This document shows positions 32,633 through 36,810 of a stretch of 36,810 nucleotides of DNA, piece after piece. This DNA is from Sphingomonas yabuuchiae (lineage in GTDB: Bacteria > Pseudomonadota > Alphaproteobacteria > Sphingomonadales > Sphingomonadaceae). How positions within the stretch are numbered: position 1 is the stretch's first letter; every line of letters starts with the position of its first letter. The position numbers and the translations under genes are program-made. The stretch covers positions 1-36,810 of the forward strand of contig NZ_LDTF01000011.1 of NCBI RefSeq assembly GCF_001477495.1, read 5' to 3'. Under the pieces are notes generated by a model that was not told the DNA's origin, searched no databases, and saw nothing but the letters and a program-made list of their open reading frames with translations.

Positions 32633-35600
32633 ATGCGTCAACCCATGATGACTCCCCTGTCGCGAATGCTGTCGCTCCCGCCGCAGCTCGAACGATATGT
32701 TGCCGAAGCCGTCGATGCGGGCGACTTCCCCGACGAACAGGCCTTGCTGGTCGCCGCGATCGAGCGGATGCGGGCCGATGGCCCCGTCTCGGATGTCGAC
32801 ACCTGGCTGATCGGCGGGGGGGAATGCGGCCAGCGGGTGCGGGACATCGACTGGTCGGCCAGCCCGCTGGGTGCGATCGGCGGCTGGCCGAGCGTGTTGC
32901 GCACAACGGTCGCCAACATCGTTCATTCGCCGATCGCAAAGGTCCTGATGTGGGGGCCGGATCATGTCATGATCTACAACGATGCCTATCGCAGCATCGC
33001 CGGGCCGCGCCACCCGGAAGCATTTGGCGGCTTGGTGCCACAGATATGGCCCGAGATCTGGGACTGGAACCGCGACATATTGGACCGCGGTTTTCGCGGA
33101 GAGGACATCGCCTATCGCGACCAGGCGCTGATCGTCACGCGCGCGGGCGTCGAGGAAGAGGTCGTGTTCGACCTCTATTATACCCCCGTCTATCTCGAAT
33201 GCGGCAAGGTCGGCGGCGTGATGTGCACCGTCGTCGAGAATACGGGTCGCGTGGCCGCCGAACGACGGCTGGCCGAGAGCGAGGCGGAGTTGCGGATCAT
33301 CACGGACTCGCTGCCCGTGCTCGTCGCCTTTGTCGATCGCGACGAACGCTATCGCTTCGCCAACGACTATTACCGCGAGTTTCTGGGCACCGATCCCGAG
33401 GGGATGCTGGGCCAACGGCTGAGCGACGTGCTGACCGCAGAGGACTATGCCCAGCGTCGCCCGTTGATCGAACGTGCGCTGGCCGGTGAAGCCATCGTCG
33501 CAGACGTTCACCTGCATCACCGCGACGGCAGCCGACGCCGGGCGGAGACGCGTTATCTCCCACGCCGTAACGATGATGGCGAGGTGGTGGGTTTCCATAT
33601 CCTGGTCTTCGACGTGGACGAACGCGCCCGTCATTCCGACGCGATCGAACGTAGCAACCGGCGTTTTCGGGCCGCGATGGATGCGGTGCACGGCGTGCTC
33701 TGGACCAACAGCGCCGATGGCCGGATGGTCGGCGAGCAGCCGGGCTGGGCGGCGATCACCGGGCAGACCTTCGACGAGTATCAGGGCTTCGGCTGGTCGA
33801 ACGCGGTTCACCCGGACGACGCCGCTGCCTCGGTCGTGGCATGGAACGAAGCGGTGGCGGCCAAGGGAATGTTCGTCCACGAACATCGCGTCCGTCGCCA
33901 TGACGGGGCGTGGCGGACGTTCGCGATTCGTGGCCTGCCGATCATCGCCCCTGATGGCGAGCTGATCGAATGGGTCGGCGTCCATACCGACATCACCGAA
34001 CAGCGGGCCGCCGAACAGGCGCTGCGCGATCAGGCGACGCTCCTCGCCCGTCAGGTCCATCATCGCGAACGGGCCGAGGCACAGCTTCGTCAGCTGAACG
34101 AGACGCTGGAAAGCCGCGTCATCGAAGAGATCGCCGAACGGCGTCAGGCCGAGATGAAACTCGCCCAGGCGCAGAAGATGGAGACGATCGGCAAGCTGAC
34201 CGGCGGAGTCGCGCACGACTTCAACAACCTGCTTCAGGTCGTGTCCGGCAATCTCCAACTGCTGGGCAAGGATGTTGCGGGCAATGAACGCGCCGAACAG
34301 CGCGTCGCCAATGCCATGGCGGGCGTGTCGCGCGGATCGAAGCTGGCCTCGCAGCTCCTCGCCTTCGGGCGGCGCCAGGCGCTGGAACCCAAGGTCGTCA
34401 ACGTCACCCGTTTTGTGCAGGGCATGGACGACATGCTCCGTCGCGCGATCGGCGAGGGCGTGGAAATTGAGACGATCGTCGGCGGCGGCCTGTGGAACAC
34501 CTTCATCGATCCCGCCCAGATCGAAAATGCACTGCTGAACCTCGCAATCAACGCGCGCGATGCGATGGACGGCCAGGGCAAGCTAACCATCGAACTCGGC
34601 AATGCCCATCTCGACGACAATTATGCCCGCACCCATGACGAGGTGACCCCCGGCCAATATGTCATGCTGGCCGTGTCGGATACGGGCAGCGGCATGTCCG
34701 ATGACATCATCCACAAGGTCTTCGAACCCTTCTTCTCGACCAAGAGCGAGGGCAAGGGATCGGGGCTGGGCCTGTCGATGGTCTATGGCTTCGTCAAACA
34801 GTCGGGTGGCCATGTTAAGATCTATTCCGAGGTCGGCCATGGCACCACGATCAAACTCTATCTGCCGCGTGCGATGGAGGCGGAAGACGTCGAGGTTGCG
34901 GTCGATACCGGGCCGATCACCGGCGGTACGGAGACCGTGCTGGTCGTCGAGGACGATGCCGAAGTGCGCGCCACCGTCGTCGAGCTGTTGTCGGACCTGG
35001 GCTACCGGGTCCTGAAAGCGGTCGACGCCCAAAGCGCGCTGAGCGTCGTCGAGAGCGGTATCCCGATCGACATCCTGTTCACCGACGTGGTGATGCCCGG
35101 CACGCTGAAGAGCCCGGAGCTGGCCCGGAAGGCCCGTGAACGGCTTCCCGATATCGCGGTCCTCTTCACCTCCGGCTATACCGAGAATTCGATCGTCCAT
35201 GGCGGGCGGCTGGACAAGGGTGTGGAGCTGCTGTCCAAGCCCTATACCCGCGAGGCGCTTGCCCGGAAATTCCGGCATGTGCTCGCCAATCAACGGCAGC
35301 GTCAGATGCCAAAGGCCGAGCTTCCCGCTCCGTCGCGGGACGTGCAGGCGGGCGAGCCAGCCTCGCAGCCCCTGCACGACGGTCGTACCATCCTGCTGGT
35401 CGAGGACGACGACCTGATCCGCGCCAACACGGCCGAGACGCTTCAGGATGCGGGCTTCGTGGTGGTCCACGCCGTTACGGCAGAGGAAGCGATGACCGCA
35501 CTGCAGACGGCACAGATCGACGTGCTGGTGACGGACCTGAACCTGCCGGGCGAGTCTGGCGCGGAGCTGGCGCGCCGGGCGCGGCAGTTGCGACCGACCC

Positions 35601-35752
35601 TGTCGATCATCTTCGCGACGGGCGATGGCGGCATGGCGGCCGAGGCGGCGGATATGGATGCGGCGCTGCTGACCAAGCCCTATTCGGCGGGCCAGCTGAT
35701 CAATGCGATCCGCGGTCGGTTGGAAATCGTAGAGCAGGCGACCCGGCGCTGA
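32633..35752 (+). CDS. PAS hybrid histidine kinase with two receiver domains and a ParD-like N-terminus
   Basis: A 1039-residue cytoplasmic sensor kinase; no membrane helices are seen. The start is uncertain (ATG at 32633, also 32645, 32648 and 32666, none with a clear ribosome binding site). Residues 13-46 (LPPQLERYVAEAVDAGDF, then PDEQALLVAAIERMRAD) look like a ParD ribbon-helix-helix segment. PAS domains follow at about 60-205 (of the DWSASPLG..GWP type), 220-335 and 343-465, then a coiled coil, the dimerisation domain with phospho-acceptor His528 (GGVAHDFNNLL), the ATPase with Asn636 (NLAINARDA) and G boxes SDTGSGM and GKGSGLGLSMV, and two receivers with Asp818 and Asp968. The REC domains suggest a phosphorelay, or self-inhibition; no partner regulator or phosphotransferase is adjacent. 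Confidence 0.93.
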   Translation: MRQPMMTPLSRMLSLPPQLERYVAEAVDAGDFPDEQALLVAAIERMRADGPVSDVDTWLIGGGECGQRVRDIDWSASPLGAIGGWPSVLRTTVANIVHSPIAKVLMWGPDHVMIYNDAYRSIAGPRHPEAFGGLVPQIWPEIWDWNRDILDRGFRGEDIAYRDQALIVTRAGVEEEVVFDLYYTPVYLECGKVGGVMCTVVENTGRVAAERRLAESEAELRIITDSLPVLVAFVDRDERYRFANDYYREFLGTDPEGMLGQRLSDVLTAEDYAQRRPLIERALAGEAIVADVHLHHRDGSRRRAETRYLPRRNDDGEVVGFHILVFDVDERARHSDAIERSNRRFRAAMDAVHGVLWTNSADGRMVGEQPGWAAITGQTFDEYQGFGWSNAVHPDDAAASVVAWNEAVAAKGMFVHEHRVRRHDGAWRTFAIRGLPIIAPDGELIEWVGVHTDITEQRAAEQALRDQATLLARQVHHRERAEAQLRQLNETLESRVIEEIAERRQAEMKLAQAQKMETIGKLTGGVAHDFNNLLQVVSGNLQLLGKDVAGNERAEQRVANAMAGVSRGSKLASQLLAFGRRQALEPKVVNVTRFVQGMDDMLRRAIGEGVEIETIVGGGLWNTFIDPAQIENALLNLAINARDAMDGQGKLTIELGNAHLDDNYARTHDEVTPGQYVMLAVSDTGSGMSDDIIHKVFEPFFSTKSEGKGSGLGLSMVYGFVKQSGGHVKIYSEVGHGTTIKLYLPRAMEAEDVEVAVDTGPITGGTETVLVVEDDAEVRATVVELLSDLGYRVLKAVDAQSALSVVESGIPIDILFTDVVMPGTLKSPELARKARERLPDIAVLFTSGYTENSIVHGGRLDKGVELLSKPYTREALARKFRHVLANQRQRQMPKAELPAPSRDVQAGEPASQPLHDGRTILLVEDDDLIRANTAETLQDAGFVVVHAVTAEEAMTALQTAQIDVLVTDLNLPGESGAELARRARQLRPTLSIIFATGDGGMAAEAADMDAALLTKPYSAGQLINAIRGRLEIVEQATRR

Positions 35753-35832
35753 GCCGAGCCGCCTGCTCCATTCCGGTCAGGCCCATGCCGGAGGGGACGG
35801 CAGAGGAGCCTTTGCGAAACCAGTAAAGCGGG

Positions 35833-35937
35833 TTAGCGGGCCTTCCAGCCCTCGATCGCGGCGAAGGTGATGATCACCGCGAGCACCAGCAGGGCACCCT
35901 GCAATTCCAGTGCGGTCAAATCGAACTCCATCGTCAT
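35833..35937 (-). CDS. Very small single-pass membrane protein (34 residues), unannotated size
   Basis: A 34-codon frame beginning at the ATG at 35937, eight bases after GGGAG; a second Met follows two codons later (35931). Nearly the whole peptide is one hydrophobic helix, LQGALLVLAVIITFAAIEGW, with a charged acidic N-terminus (MTMEFDLTALE) and a basic end (KAR), so an N-out/C-in topology is likely. The size and shape are those of membrane microproteins such as CydX or KdpF, but the sequence fits neither family that I know. It lies 134 bases downstream of an EnvZ-like kinase gene on the same strand and is convergent with the hybrid kinase. Function unknown; coding status is inferred from start signal and helix. 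Confidence 0.5.
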   Translation of the reverse strand: MTMEFDLTALELQGALLVLAVIITFAAIEGWKAR

Positions 35938-35980
35938 CGGTCATTCTCCCGACTGAACTTGCCTGAACTCGTAAGAGGAG

Positions 35981-36005
35981 GGCCTTCCCACTTTTTGCGA
36001 AGGCC
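35981..36005. other. Short hairpin downstream of the EnvZ-like kinase
   Basis: GGCCTTC (35981-35987) pairs with GAAGGCC (35999-36005) around an 11-base loop containing TTTTT. On the minus strand it follows the kinase stop at 36072 and precedes the microprotein start. It could be a weak terminator or a processing site. Confidence 0.3.
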
Positions 36006-36071
36006 GCGTGTTCCTCTGAGATCAGGATATACGCACCCTTTTTTGCTGCCGTGCAGCGAGTGCGTGACAAA

Positions 36072-36810
36072 TCATGTCCGACAATGCGGAAGACGAATTT
36101 CGGCGCAAAGCCCGCCCTCGGGGCGATTGGCGAGGGTCAGTTCGCCGCCCTCGGCGGCGACCACACGCGCGACGATCGACAATCCCAGACCAAATCCCAC
36201 CGTATCGCGACGACGCGCCGTATCCAGGCGGACAAACGGCTCCAGCACCAGTTCGAGCGACTCGTCGGGAATGCCGGGTCCGTCGTCCTCGACCCGGATG
36301 CGCACATCGTCGCCCGGATCGGCGTGAAGGGTGATGATCGCGTGTTCGCCATAATGCAGCGCGTTCTCGACCAGGTTGGTCAGGGCACGTTTCATGCCGA
36401 AGCGGCGCAAGCGACAATCGAAATGGTCGGGCCCGACATAGCGCACGTCACGACCATGATCGACCGCGTCGTCGGCCAGATTGGCGCACAGGATCGCGAG
36501 GTCGGTCAGCTCCGGTTGCTCCACATCCCCGTCCCCGCCGAGGAAAGCGAGAAGCGACGAGACCATCGCCTCCATCTCCTCGATATCGGTGCCGATCGCC
36601 TCGCGCACCTCGTCGTCGCGGATCGAGTCCGCCCGCAGCCGCAGACGGGCCAGCGGCGTACGGAGGTCATGCCCGACCGCCGCCAGCGCGCGGGTGCGTT
36701 CGTCGATCAGCCGTCCGATACGCGCCTGCATCCGGTTGAACGCGCGCGTCACGTGGCGCACCTCGCCCGGCCCACGCTCGGGCACGATCAGCGCCGCCCC
36801 CTGCCCGCCC
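36072..36810 (-). CDS. EnvZ/OmpR-family sensor histidine kinase, C-terminal part (partial)
   Basis: 245 residues of a gene whose 5' part lies beyond the window; the frame is open to the last base. The visible part begins with the end of a HAMP domain (PERGPGEVRHVTRAFNRMQARI), then the dimerisation domain with His in AAVGHDLRTPLARLRLRAD, and the ATPase domain with N-box LTNLVENALHYG, G1 EDDGPGIP, F-box and G2 GFGLGLSIVARVVAAEGG. This is the EnvZ/RstB-type class I kinase layout, expected to have two membrane helices and a periplasmic sensor upstream. Its response regulator is probably in the adjacent, unseen sequence. It ends at a TGA 134 bases before the small membrane peptide. Confidence 0.92.
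   Translation of the reverse strand, partial: GGQGAALIVPERGPGEVRHVTRAFNRMQARIGRLIDERTRALAAVGHDLRTPLARLRLRADSIRDDEVREAIGTDIEEMEAMVSSLLAFLGGDGDVEQPELTDLAILCANLADDAVDHGRDVRYVGPDHFDCRLRRFGMKRALTNLVENALHYGEHAIITLHADPGDDVRIRVEDDGPGIPDESLELVLEPFVRLDTARRRDTVGFGLGLSIVARVVAAEGGELTLANRPEGGLCAEIRLPHCRT

Noticed and set aside
32633..32775. A separate parD antitoxin gene before the hybrid kinase
   Set aside because: The ParD-like residues are in frame with the PAS domain, there is no stop codon between them, and no ParE toxin gene is found; a fused segment is the simpler reading.
32627..34258. A 543-codon minus-strand frame opposite the hybrid kinase
   Set aside because: The plus strand encodes intact PAS and kinase domains; the antisense frame shows no domain and no start signal.
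35833..35937. KdpF or CydX
   Set aside because: The peptide is of similar size, but neither kdpA nor cydAB genes are adjacent and the sequence lacks the family-specific residues I know.

Overview
The window looks like a chromosomal segment of a high-GC alphaproteobacterium, most likely a Sphingomonas or close relative. That is inferred from protein style (cyo operon with SURF1 and RegB/RegA, DUF883/DUF3618 envelope proteins, DUF1488, DUF2934, DUF2147 and DUF885 proteins, a glgX-treZ-malQ-treY cluster) and not from a database search. Coding density is high, nearly every gap is under 220 bases, and there is no rRNA, tRNA, insertion sequence, prophage or CRISPR array that I can see. Base composition is even, so I see no recent island.

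Layout. 1-8100: the tail of a UvrD-type helicase; a secreted glycine-zipper protein; a WYL-like protein; a secreted prolyl oligopeptidase; a chloroperoxidase-type alpha/beta hydrolase with a textbook EcfG-like (general stress response) promoter; the eno-ftsB pair; and a four-gene run of small membrane-anchored proteins resembling the YqjD/YqjE/YqjK stress set. 8100-19250: a DUF885 metallopeptidase-like protein, then a leftward operon cyoA-cyoB-cyoC-cyoD-SURF1-regB-regA in which a bo3-type quinol oxidase, its assembly factor and a redox-sensing two-component pair are tightly coupled. A metabolite:H+ symporter-like MFS gene is divergent from it, followed by DUF2147 and DUF1488-like proteins. 19250-31550: a GH15 glucoamylase/trehalase-like enzyme faces away from a Gfo/Idh/MocA oxidoreductase, a DUF2934 protein and the operon glgX-treZ-malQ-treY-aag. 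The first four enzymes debranch and rearrange alpha-1,4-glucan and convert it to trehalose; the last is a DNA 3-methyladenine glycosylase gene overlapping treY by 4 bases. 31550-36810: a 62-residue membrane protein, a membrane-bound retropepsin-like protease, a 1039-residue PAS hybrid histidine kinase with two receiver domains and a ParD-like N-terminus, a very small single-pass membrane protein, and the C-terminal part of an EnvZ-like sensor kinase cut by the window end.

How the parts fit. Two themes recur: respiration and redox control (quinol oxidase plus RegBA in one transcript) and stress protection (trehalose synthesis, YqjD-like proteins, hydrolases, DNA repair). Four short genes or operons carry GGAAC-N16/17-(C/G)GTN boxes upstream, one of them exact, suggesting part of the window belongs to the EcfG regulon. 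I did not find a clearly new defence or mobile system. The most unusual items are the ParD-like segment on the hybrid kinase, the glycosylase coupled to the trehalose operon, the inverted repeat ahead of cyoA, a long UUCG-capped hairpin ahead of glgX, and an unannotated 34-residue membrane peptide.
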